Shown here in pieces: positions 44,323 through 51,065 of a DNA stretch of 51,065 bases. Position numbers and translations under genes: made by a program. The notes beneath the pieces are model-generated. The model was given only the letters and a program-made list of their open reading frames with translations. It searched no databases and was not told the DNA's origin. The stretch's first letter is position 1. Every line of letters starts with the position of its first letter. This DNA comes from an uncultured Clostridia bacterium (GTDB lineage Bacteria > Bacillota > Clostridia > Lutisporales > Lutisporaceae), in contig CALGKJ010000117.1 in the NCBI GenBank assembly GCA_937930535.1, positions 1 to 51,065 of the forward strand. The letters are read 5' to 3'.

Positions 44323-45519
44323 ATGCTTGATACACCTAGAAGCGTCAGACTTCACATAGCCATATTCGGAAGACGAAATGCAGGAAAGTCAAGTCTGATA
44401 AATGCCATAACCAATCAGGAGCTTGCTGTTGTATCCTCTATACCCGGCACTACCACAGACCCAGTATTTAAATCCATGGAAATATCACCTATAGGACCTG
44501 TAACCCTTATTGATACTGCCGGTATTGATGACGAAGGCGAGCTTGGAGAGCTTAGAGTCAAAAAAACAAGGCAGGTGCTTGCCAAAACAGATTTAATGGT
44601 ACTTACCATATCATCAGAAAGCACCCCCGATGAATTTGACGAAAACATCCTTGAAGAAGCAAAAAAACGCTGCATACCTATAGTTGGAGTTATAAGCAAA
44701 GTTGATATAGACAGCGGCAGCAACGCCGCTTTATGGTTTGAAAAAAACAAGCTGCCCTACTGTAGAGTAGACTCCCTTACAAGACAGGGAGTAGATGAGC
44801 TTAAGCTGACGATTGTTAAAAATGCTCCTGTGGATTATCTGCCGAGTACCATTGTGGGAGATCTGATAACGCAGAATGATGTAATAATACTGGTTACTCC
44901 TGTAGATGCAGGAGCACCCAAGTCCAGACTCATACTGCCCCAGGTACAGGTACTGAGAGACGCACTAGACGCAGGAGCTAATGTAATGGTAACCAGAGAG
45001 CATGAACTTGATAATGCCCTTAAAAGCCTTAAAAATCCGCCTAGAATGGTAGTAACCGACTCACAGGCATTTGATTTTGTATCCAAGGTAGTACCCGAGG
45101 ATGTACCCCTGACCTCCTTCTCCATACTGTATGCAAGATACAAGGGCAATCTTAGAGAGTTCCTTAATGGAATAAAGGTTATAGACACCCTCAAGGAAGG
45201 GGACAAGGTGCTTATTGCCGAGGCATGTACTCACTATCCAAGCCACGAGGATATCGGCAGAATCAAAATACCAAGATGGCTGGAAAAAAGGGTAGGGGGC
45301 AAGCTGGATATAAGCTGGGTGGTAGGGGGAGACTTCCCCGAAAACCTCAAGGACTATAAGCTGGTGGTTCACTGCGGAGCATGTATGATAAACAGAGCTG
45401 AGGTATTAAACAGACTGGAAAAATGCAAGGAAGCCGAAGTGCCTGTAGTAAACTACGGTATACTTATAGGGTTTATGACAGGGATCTTAGACAGGGTAGT
45501 ATCACCTGTAGTACGATAG
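44323..45519 (+). CDS. hydF: H-cluster maturation GTPase HydF
   Basis: A 398-residue GTPase and scaffold that delivers the 2Fe precursor to hydrogenase. GTPase motifs are FGRRNAGKSSLINA (G1), DTAGIDDEG (G3) and GVISKVDID (G4). The C-terminal cluster ligands CTHYPSH and HCGACM fit the CxHx(46-53)HCxxC signature. AGGAGG precedes the ATG, 11 nt after hydG. It is the last gene of the operon. Confidence 0.97.
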   Translation: MLDTPRSVRLHIAIFGRRNAGKSSLINAITNQELAVVSSIPGTTTDPVFKSMEISPIGPVTLIDTAGIDDEGELGELRVKKTRQVLAKTDLMVLTISSESTPDEFDENILEEAKKRCIPIVGVISKVDIDSGSNAALWFEKNKLPYCRVDSLTRQGVDELKLTIVKNAPVDYLPSTIVGDLITQNDVIILVTPVDAGAPKSRLILPQVQVLRDALDAGANVMVTREHELDNALKSLKNPPRMVVTDSQAFDFVSKVVPEDVPLTSFSILYARYKGNLREFLNGIKVIDTLKEGDKVLIAEACTHYPSHEDIGRIKIPRWLEKRVGGKLDISWVVGGDFPENLKDYKLVVHCGACMINRAEVLNRLEKCKEAEVPVVNYGILIGFMTGILDRVVSPVVR

Positions 45520-45538
45520 TATATTTTATATATAAGAT

Positions 45539-45580
45539 AATAAAATGAGCAGAATCCGACTGGACTCTGCTCATTTTATT
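45539..45580. terminator. Bidirectional terminator after hydF
   Basis: AATAAAATGAGCAGA and TCTGCTCATTTTATT form a perfect 15-bp stem between hydF and the convergent chemoreceptor gene. Confidence 0.88.
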
Positions 45581-45585
45581 ACTAC

Positions 45586-47697
45586 CTATATCCTAAACTT
45601 TCCTATAACTGATTTCAGCTCTTGAGCAAGCTGAGAAAGACCCTCGCTTGCGTTTGCCATCTCTTCGATAGCTGCCGATTGCTCCTGCATGGATGCCGCT
45701 GCCTGCTGAGTACCTGCCGCATTTTCCTGTGCTACTGACGACAGCTCCTGCATAGTGTCATGTACTTCATTCTTTTGATTTTCCATCTCTATTCCAGCAT
45801 CACTCAATACCTTAACCGCTTTTTCCGAGCCTTTAATAGCTTTTGCAATATCTATATATTTTGTTTCAGCAACATTTACATTGGATATTTGCTGTTCCAA
45901 AATTCCTTTTACAGCTTCCATTGCGTTTACGGCAACTGCCGCATCCTCTTGCAGTGTTTTTACCATGCTGTCTATGACCCTTGTCGACTTTGTACACTGC
46001 TCGGCAAGCTTTCTTATTTCATCTGCAACCACCGCAAAGCCCTTGCCGTGCTCTCCGGCTCTTGCAGCCTCAATTGCCGCATTAAGAGCAAGCAGGTTTG
46101 TCTGTTCTGCTATAGATGTGATTAAGCCGCTTGCTTCACTGATTCTTTTTGAGCTGGCATTTGTCTTAATAATGCTGGCATATACCTCACCTGTTGCTTT
46201 TCCGCTCTCTACCGTCTTGTGCGACAGATCATTTATAACCGCAAGACCATCATTTACTAGCTGACTTACTGAGTTTGACGTGTGAATCAACTCCTTGAGA
46301 TAAGCCTGATTCTCCTCAATAACCCTACCCAGACTTACTAGCTTTTCAGAGCCTGCTGCTGTGCTTTGCGCCTGTACTGTTGCGCTTTGTGCTATACCAC
46401 TGATGGTTTTTGCTACTTCCTCTGCGGCTGTAGATGTTTGCTCAGATATAGCAGTAAGCTCCTGTGAGGAAGCCGCCACCTGCTCTGCCGAGCTGCTTAT
46501 CTGGTGTATTAGAGTCCTCAAGCTATCTTCAATAGACTGGATCGCTCTCCCCAGATGACCTATTTCGTCTTTTCTCTTCAAAAAGGCATTTGATACATCT
46601 CTGTTTATATTATAGCTGGCTATTTCGTTTACATGAGCAGCAGCCAACGACAGCGGCTTTACTGCGACCTTTCTTAAAAAAATAGCTATTATGACGATTA
46701 TAAGTATTACAGCTGCTGCGGCAAGCATTAAGAGTATTCTAAACATTGCATAGAAACCACTTAAAATATTTTTATAGGGAACTTCGGAAATAAAGGACCA
46801 GCTTATATTTGTACCGCTGAACTGTATAGGTACATATACCTTGATAGTATTTTTCCCCAATCCTTGAGAACTATCTGTAATAACAAACTCTTCACCTGCG
46901 GCTATCCTATCAACTATGTTTTTATTCTTCTGGTCTACTTCCACAAGATTTTTCATAATCAGCTCAGGGCTGCTTCCATGAGCTATAAAGGTTCCGGCTG
47001 GTGTTACAATACTTGCCGCTCCCCCTTTGACCTGCATGGAGCTTGCAAGCTCTTGAAAATTCGTAATATCTGTATTTAAGACTATAACTCCAATAAACTT
47101 ACCAGACCAGTCTCTTATTGGCAGTGATAGAGTATACAAAAGTGTTGTTTGCCCATTGACCTCATATTCAAAAGGCTCCGTCAAGACCAGATTATTTATA
47201 TTCTTGGGCATTGAGTACCATAAAGCTTCTGCCTTGTCGTAACCAACAAAGGGAATGATGTCAAAGCTTATCCCATTTCGTGAAAGATAGGGGATTAGTC
47301 TTCCTGTAGTATCATGAAAACGAGTGTTTGCATATTCGCCGTCCTTTTCATCAAAGGCATTAGGTTCAAAGCAGACACCAGCTCCAAACAGATTATCATT
47401 TGACATTATCGTATCCTTCAGCATCTGTATAACTGCTTCACGACTTTTTACGTTATTGCCGGACATCATATTATTTATACGCATTTCCAAATCCTTTGCA
47501 GATTGCAGGTTTTGCATATGACGTTCATGTATGATTGCAGCGTATACCTTGCTTTCTGCTGTTACCAAGCTCTCTGCTTCGTGAACAGCCGTCACATAGA
47601 CCTGATAGGCTATAAATGCAAACATTGAAGTAAAGATAATAACCATAAAAATGGCAATAATGGTGTTTAGTTTCGCACTTAGACCCTTAAACCTCAT
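45586..47697 (-). CDS. Methyl-accepting chemotaxis protein (dCache sensor)
   Basis: A 703-residue chemoreceptor. TM1 is near residues 11-33, a double Cache sensor lies between about 40 and 320 (with [18 protein letters not shown]), TM2 is near 325-350 ([20 protein letters not shown]), then HAMP and the signalling coiled coil with [20 protein letters not shown] and [22 protein letters not shown] precedes the ATG. It shares no close similarity with the receptor at 7181 outside the signalling domain. Ligand unknown. Confidence 0.94.
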   Translation of the reverse strand: MRFKGLSAKLNTIIAIFMVIIFTSMFAFIAYQVYVTAVHEAESLVTAESKVYAAIIHERHMQNLQSAKDLEMRINNMMSGNNVKSREAVIQMLKDTIMSNDNLFGAGVCFEPNAFDEKDGEYANTRFHDTTGRLIPYLSRNGISFDIIPFVGYDKAEALWYSMPKNINNLVLTEPFEYEVNGQTTLLYTLSLPIRDWSGKFIGVIVLNTDITNFQELASSMQVKGGAASIVTPAGTFIAHGSSPELIMKNLVEVDQKNKNIVDRIAAGEEFVITDSSQGLGKNTIKVYVPIQFSGTNISWSFISEVPYKNILSGFYAMFRILLMLAAAAVILIIVIIAIFLRKVAVKPLSLAAAHVNEIASYNINRDVSNAFLKRKDEIGHLGRAIQSIEDSLRTLIHQISSSAEQVAASSQELTAISEQTSTAAEEVAKTISGIAQSATVQAQSTAAGSEKLVSLGRVIEENQAYLKELIHTSNSVSQLVNDGLAVINDLSHKTVESGKATGEVYASIIKTNASSKRISEASGLITSIAEQTNLLALNAAIEAARAGEHGKGFAVVADEIRKLAEQCTKSTRVIDSMVKTLQEDAAVAVNAMEAVKGILEQQISNVNVAETKYIDIAKAIKGSEKAVKVLSDAGIEMENQKNEVHDTMQELSSVAQENAAGTQQAAASMQEQSAAIEEMANASEGLSQLAQELKSVIGKFRI

Positions 47698-48354
47698 TTG
47701 TATCGCTTCCTCCTTAATAAATTATATATACCACACTATACTGTTTTGTATCGTTTCATAGCAAAATGTAACTTTTCTGTATTTTTAGAATATTATACAA
47801 ACGAAAAAAAATACACCGCAATGCTACTTCAGTGTTTAATAAAATTATAATTTACCAGTTTTTCTATTATCGACCTCCTTAGCTTTCTTACAAAGGAGTA
47901 TTACAGCATTTTGTACAAAATTTTAGTTTAATATACATTATTTGACTTGAATGTAATATGTACATGTATTTATCGGCAGTTTTTGTAATTTTTAGAAACT
48001 TATTTATAAATACTCGTAAATGCTATTAACTAATTATATCATATATTTTATTCAATATGAAGCAATATAATGTAAATAACCCATAATACTTATATTCTTA
48101 GGCATCACTTTTCTTACATCCTCTGCCTTGGCATACTCCATCTCAAGCCGTTTCTGTAATAGCTTGGTTAATCATAAGGTAATTACAACATTACTTCCAT
48201 AGAGTGTACATTTGAATTTCACAAGCGAAGGTACACAACGTTTGTTTCCACTAATATTATTGAGTTTTATAAACCTGTTCATAATAATAAATCTGACATC
48301 TATATGATGTCAGATCTGAGCAACTTAAGTTCTTTTTATTTATATTAGAGTATT
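47698..48354. other. Long non-coding gap with a possible coding relic
   Basis: No intact gene is seen. On the minus strand about 48175-48090 reads as an open stretch with protein-like composition (QKRLEMEYAKAEDVRKVMPK). It lacks a start and neighbours stops in the other frames, so it may be a decayed gene. The rest is very AT-rich. Confidence 0.35.
48291..48315 (-). terminator. Hairpin after the two-gene unknown unit
   Basis: ATCTGACATC and its perfect complement form a 10-bp stem with a 5-nt loop; the minus strand continues TTATTATTAT. Likely a weak terminator for the 48355-49015 unit. Confidence 0.6.
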
Positions 48355-48528
48355 TTACCATTTCCATGTTGGTCCAGCTGCTATACTTCTATCCCTTTTA
48401 TTAACATCAACATCCAGGCTTCTACTTCTATTTCTTGAATCTGTAAGGGATGCTCCGGTTTCTCTTTTAGAAAGCTCATAATTACCTTTTCTATAAACAA
48501 CATCACTTTCTTTTCTTTGATTAGGCAT
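48355..48528 (-). CDS. Small basic protein, 57 residues, unrecognised
   Basis: ATG at 48528 follows AAAGGAGTTGAGAGG and opens a 57-codon frame to TAA at 48355. The product (MPNQRKESDVVYRKGNYELS onward) is rich in Arg, Lys, Asp and Ser, has no membrane segment, ends AAGPTWKW, and looks mainly disordered. A longer overlapping frame (48381-48578) has no ribosome binding site and is less likely. It follows the 145-residue gene by 49 nt on the same strand, suggesting a two-gene operon. No family recognised. Confidence 0.6.
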   Translation of the reverse strand: MPNQRKESDVVYRKGNYELSKRETGASLTDSRNRSRSLDVDVNKRDRSIAAGPTWKW

Positions 48529-48577
48529 ATCCTCTCAACTCCTTTGCTATTGGTTTGAATAGCGGGACTTGAGCACA

Positions 48578-49015
48578 TTAAATTAAATTATTTAATTTAG
48601 GAATAACCTGTTCCTGTAGTGATTCTAAACACATTCTGGTTGAATCATGGGCTTCTGAAGGATTAGCATTAACAGCATGAAAATCCTCTATTGAGGTTCC
48701 CAGCAAGGATTTAATTAACCTAAACTGAACTGTTCCTGAACAATCTTTATCTTCTGTACTATAGTGACATCCATATCCTACATCAAAATTTTTATGCTCA
48801 TACTTAGCGTGATATGGTAATCTTATATCAGCTATAAATTGACCATTGTCAAGTTCTGCTGATACAAACTCAGCTGTTGATGTTTTCCCCTCTTTTATCC
48901 AGCGTTCATGACCTTTGCAATAATTACTTCTACGCGTAACCGGGTTTTCATGGTCACTGAAATCTGAGTTTGAAATTCTATTTGAAGCAGCTTGTTTAAG
49001 TTGTTCTACATCCAT
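48578..49015 (-). CDS. Hypothetical protein, 145 residues
   Basis: A soluble acidic protein with AAGGAGG ahead of its ATG. Four cysteines and several histidines are spread through the chain (NYCKGHERW, GYGCHYSTEDKDCSGT, RMCLES), which could bind metal, but the spacing matches no zinc finger that I know. A predicted beta-rich middle (AEFVSAELDNGQFIADIRLP) is followed by C-terminal helices. It heads a two-gene unit with a 57-residue protein and sits in an accessory region beside CRISPR and transposon relics. Function unknown. Confidence 0.65.
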   Translation of the reverse strand: MDVEQLKQAASNRISNSDFSDHENPVTRRSNYCKGHERWIKEGKTSTAEFVSAELDNGQFIADIRLPYHAKYEHKNFDVGYGCHYSTEDKDCSGTVQFRLIKSLLGTSIEDFHAVNANPSEAHDSTRMCLESLQEQVIPKLNNLI

Positions 49016-49153
49016 TTTCGTTCCTCCTTGAATAATTATTTGGAACGATATTATTATGTGTTAATAATAATTTTATTATGTATAGATAAAATTTGGCTTA
49101 TTCGGAATAATAGTCTTATAATTTGCTTCCACAGTTCCATATTTGCTCTGTTT

Positions 49154-49190
49154 GTTTCAATCCTTGTTTTAATGGATTAAGCATTTAAAC
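49154..49190 (-). repeat. Solitary 37-nt CRISPR-like repeat
   Basis: On the minus strand it begins GTTTAAATGCTTAATCC and ends AACAAGGATTGAAAC, with the ATTGAAAC 3' tag typical of many clostridial CRISPR repeats. From memory it matches about 29 of 37 positions of a Clostridium thermocellum repeat. No second copy was found at repeat-spacer distance, so this would be a relic of a lost array, distinct from the 30-nt array at 50685. Confidence 0.5.
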
Positions 49191-49346
49191 CGTAAAATCC
49201 CGCTATGCATTGGTATTCCTACATTTCTTTCATTTTTGCAAGGCTCAGAATTAAGTTTTTTTGTTTAAAAACCCTTAAAAAATGCATGTTTTTGCTCCTT
49301 TTTGAGTTAGCAACAAAGGGTTCTAGCCTTTGTGCTGCAAGGCTTT

Positions 49347-49417
49347 ACGAGGGGTCGCTTCAAAATTTCCAATAATTTTTCAGTAACAAAAGGTTTTTTC
49401 AGTGGATTCTACTGTAG
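49347..49417. repeat. Direct repeat R1 (3' flank of Rpn relic)
   Basis: From ACGAGGGGTCGCTTCAAAAT through ATTCTACTGTAG it aligns with R2 at 50084-50154 with roughly 80 percent identity. The similarity resumes after the inserted element at about 49498. Confidence 0.75.
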
Positions 49418-49497
49418 AGAAACAACTTCATAATTTACTATTTCCCATTGTTTCTCCAAAAGTGTCTTAGCTATAATTATTATAGCTTATGTTATAG
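49417..49497 (+). repeat. Dispersed hairpin element, copy H, with an empty site elsewhere
   Basis: GAGAAACAA and TTGTTTCTC close the first hairpin; a degenerate second stem around TAGCTATAATTATTATAG follows. This block interrupts R1. R2 at 50084-50200 lacks it and reads straight from CTACTATAG into the shared CTGATCTCAAC-like flank. TGTAG and TATAG border the insert and may be a target duplication. Confidence 0.75.
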
Positions 49498-49589
49498 CTA
49501 GTTTCAATATTTTTATCCATTATTGTATGTTTTTGTATAAATAAATAGAAATGCAGTTACTATAAGAGTTATTACACTTCTATTTGTAT

Positions 49590-50083
49590 TTAATTTTTTA
49601 ATGTTTTTATAGCTTCTACTGGTAAGTCTGTCAATTCATGTATTTGCTCCAATGATAGATTTAGCAGAAGTGCATTTTTAGCAATAGCTATTTTTTCTTT
49701 TAGAATACCTTCTTTTATTCCCTCTTCTCTTGCGAATTTTCCCCTTGTTAACCGATCCATTATTTCTGCTTGTCTTGCTTCATATGCCATTCTTGCTTCT
49801 TTACTTTCACTTACCCTTTGTAGTATTTCATAAGCTGTTTTTATGCTTTCATTTTTCTGTGCTAACTTTCCAACCCTCCTTTGATTTTGCATCTATAATC
49901 TTAAGCCAATCCAAAATTGGGTTATTTACATCTTGTAGACTATCATGTTTTGCAAGCTTTGGCAGCTCTAAAAAATGTATTTCCATAACATCCGTTAACT
50001 TATATTTTGTTTCATCCTCTAAAACATGAAATCTTGTGTGTATCTTATTTAATGGAATACGTTCAAAAAATTCTGTAGGAAAT
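49590..50083 (-). pseudogene. Rpn/PD-(D/E)XK-family transposase-nuclease relic, frameshifted
   Basis: The C-terminal half of a recombination-promoting nuclease family protein. Frame 1 reads ERIPLNKIHTRFHVLEDETK, then LTDVMEIHFLELPKL and DVNNPILDWLKIID. Near 49880 it shifts frame, then LAQKNESIKTAYEILQRVS, AREEGIKEGILKEKIAIAKN and the family-typical tail with ELTDLPVEAIKTL. The N-terminal catalytic part is missing, cut at the R2 repeat. A gene caller would report only the last 100 residues. Confidence 0.8.
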
Positions 50084-50200
50084 CACGAAGGATCACTTCA
50101 AAATTCCAATAATTTTTCAGTGACATAAGATTTTTTCTATGAATTCTACTATAGCTGATCTCAACATTTTTATCTATAAATCCATAACTTTGTATATAAT
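50084..50200. repeat. Direct repeat R2, uninterrupted
   Basis: Matches R1 and its continuation past copy H without an insert. R1 and R2 each lie beyond the 3' end of an Rpn-type relic on the minus strand of R1 and at its 5' break for R2, so they probably mark ends of two copies of the same element. Confidence 0.7.
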
Positions 50201-50257
50201 TGCAGAAGTGAAACAAACATATAAATTTGTTTCACTTCTAACCTATTTGTTATTTAA

Positions 50258-50605
50258 TTATTTATTGAAAATTTTATTTCTTATATTCATAATTTGATCT
50301 ACGCTTAGCTCTGTTATGTCAGCTATAAATGAGATATCTGCCCCCTTAATTAAAGCTCGTTTGGCAATTTCTCTTTTCTCTACTGCCCTTCCCTCTTCTT
50401 TTGCACCATCCATCATGCTTATTTCATCTCTTAATTGCTTTGCTCTTAGCTCTGCCAACCTTACTGTTTCAGGATCTCTGCTTAATTTTTCTAAAATACT
50501 TCTAGCTTTTGCGATAGCTATATCTGTTGCGTCTAATTCATTTGTTAAATTGTTGGTGTCGTTTGCGTTTAATTCAGCGTGTTGTTGATTATTTGTATTA
50601 TTCAA
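50258..50605 (-). pseudogene. Rpn-family C-terminal fragment
   Basis: About 115 residues matching the end of Rpn-type nuclease/transposase proteins: ARSILEKLSRDPETVRLAEL, LRDEISMMDGAKEEGRA and ITELSVDQIMNIRN. A TTG near 50605 with AGGGG upstream could start it, but the nuclease domain is absent. It ends just before the CRISPR array and was probably left by an insertion or deletion there. Confidence 0.6.
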
Positions 50606-50684
50606 TTTTTCACTTCCCCTTACTAAATTGTATTTTATTTTGAATAAGCTTCCTTTAACATAATTAGCATCTAAGCAGTACACA

Positions 50685-51065
50685 ATTTAAATACATCCTA
50701 TGTTTCGGTAGAACATATAATTGGCAAGGCATTGGAATTGCAGCAACTGAATTTAAATACATCCTATGTTTCGGTAGAACCTGCCAGATGAAGCGAATTG
50801 TCGAGCAGATGAAAAAATTTAAATACATCCTATGTTTCGGTAGAACTGGATTAATAGGGGATATGATACCAAAGGAACTACGATTTAAATACATCCTATG
50901 TTTCGGTAGAACACCATGTAGTTGACTCAGAAAGTGGAGAGGTAATCGATTTAAATACATCCTATGTTTCGGTAGAACGAAGCAAGGCTTATGCTAAAAG
51001 AAGCTTTTCAGGAATTTAAATACATCCTATGTTTCGGTAGAACGGGTGATAAATTATGCCATACT
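50685..51065 (-). CRISPR. CRISPR array, 30-nt repeats, truncated by the window edge
   Basis: Six identical 30-nt repeats start at 50685, 50751, 50817, 50883, 50949 and 51014. On the plus strand each runs ATTTAAATACATCCTATG to TTTCGGTAGAAC. Complete spacers are 36, 36, 36, 36 and 35 nt; a sixth is cut at the end. On the minus strand the repeat starts GTTCTACC and ends GTATTTAAAT, similar to clostridial type I-B repeats that end in ATGTAAAT, so transcription is more likely leftward with the leader outside the window. No cas genes are in the window. The first repeat is not degenerate, so orientation is not proven. Confidence 0.97.

Noticed and set aside
48381-48578. 65-codon minus-strand ORF downstream of the 145-residue gene
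   Set aside because: It has no RBS, while the overlapping 57-codon frame at 48355-48528 has AAAGGAGTTGAGAGG before its ATG.
50664-50960. 98-codon minus-strand ORF with repeated LPKHRMYLN
   Set aside because: The repetition is the CRISPR repeat translated; it is an artefact of array periodicity.
1-51065. tRNA or rRNA genes
   Set aside because: No T-arm or rRNA-like conserved stretches were recognised by eye in the intergenic regions.

Overview
The window looks like a chromosomal segment of a strictly anaerobic, AT-rich, Gram-positive Bacillota, most likely class Clostridia. The support is the strong AGGAGG-type ribosome binding sites, frequent TTG/GTG starts, lipobox lipoproteins, and a dense set of oxygen-sensitive enzymes: a Ni-CO dehydrogenase, two [FeFe] hydrogenases with the full HydE-HydG-HydF maturation set, a selenocysteine formate dehydrogenase, and a double-cubane reductase with its ATP-dependent activase. 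Two genes contain an in-frame TGA followed by a bacterial SECIS-like hairpin, so the host should decode selenocysteine. No rRNA or tRNA gene was recognised.

Layout. 1-2000: a SufS-like PLP enzyme and a DsrE-like protein, ending in a 59-bp perfect palindrome. 2000-3530: a long leader region, a 27-codon ORF and an unknown protein. 3900-9200: stand-alone cooS, a flavodoxin/ferredoxin protein and a chemotaxis receptor. 9270-12750: riboflavin operon ribD-ribE-ribAB-ribH (leftward), with a divergent AraC-type regulator. 14000-20000: small unknowns, a ketopantoate-reductase-like gene, a 5'-truncated queF, a secreted zinc phospholipase C with three PLAT domains, and an alpha/beta hydrolase. 20080-23640: a second (group B-like) hydrogenase, then the activase and double-cubane reductase. 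23900-31420: L,D-transpeptidase, CapA-like protein, selenocysteine glutaredoxin, zinc-ribbon protein, lipoprotein, marR-MATE with a divergent NmrA-like gene, an MBL hydrolase and a YvlD-like membrane protein. 31465-34630: a sigY-yxlCDEFG-type ECF sigma/ABC operon. 34800-36240: an M28 peptidase lipoprotein. 36480-45520: formate dehydrogenase and hydrogenase HydA (leftward) facing hydE-hydG-hydF (rightward). 45586-47697: a second chemotaxis receptor. 48355-51065: an accessory zone with an unknown two-gene unit, a lone 37-nt CRISPR-like repeat, two decayed Rpn-type transposase/nuclease relics, and a 30-nt-repeat CRISPR array running off the right edge. No cas genes are present.

How it fits together. 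Hydrogen, formate and CO metabolism dominate. HydE/G/F would build the H-cluster for both hydrogenases, and formate dehydrogenase beside HydA suggests H2/formate/CO2 interconversion through iron-sulfur wires. A dispersed, hairpin-rich, roughly 100-bp element appears in at least eight full or partial copies. One copy has an internal empty-site control, because it interrupts a duplicated Rpn flank that is uninterrupted elsewhere in the window. The best leads for new biology are the selenocysteine glutaredoxin, the dispersed element, the reductase/activase/hydrogenase neighbourhood, and the unknown two-gene unit beside the CRISPR zone.
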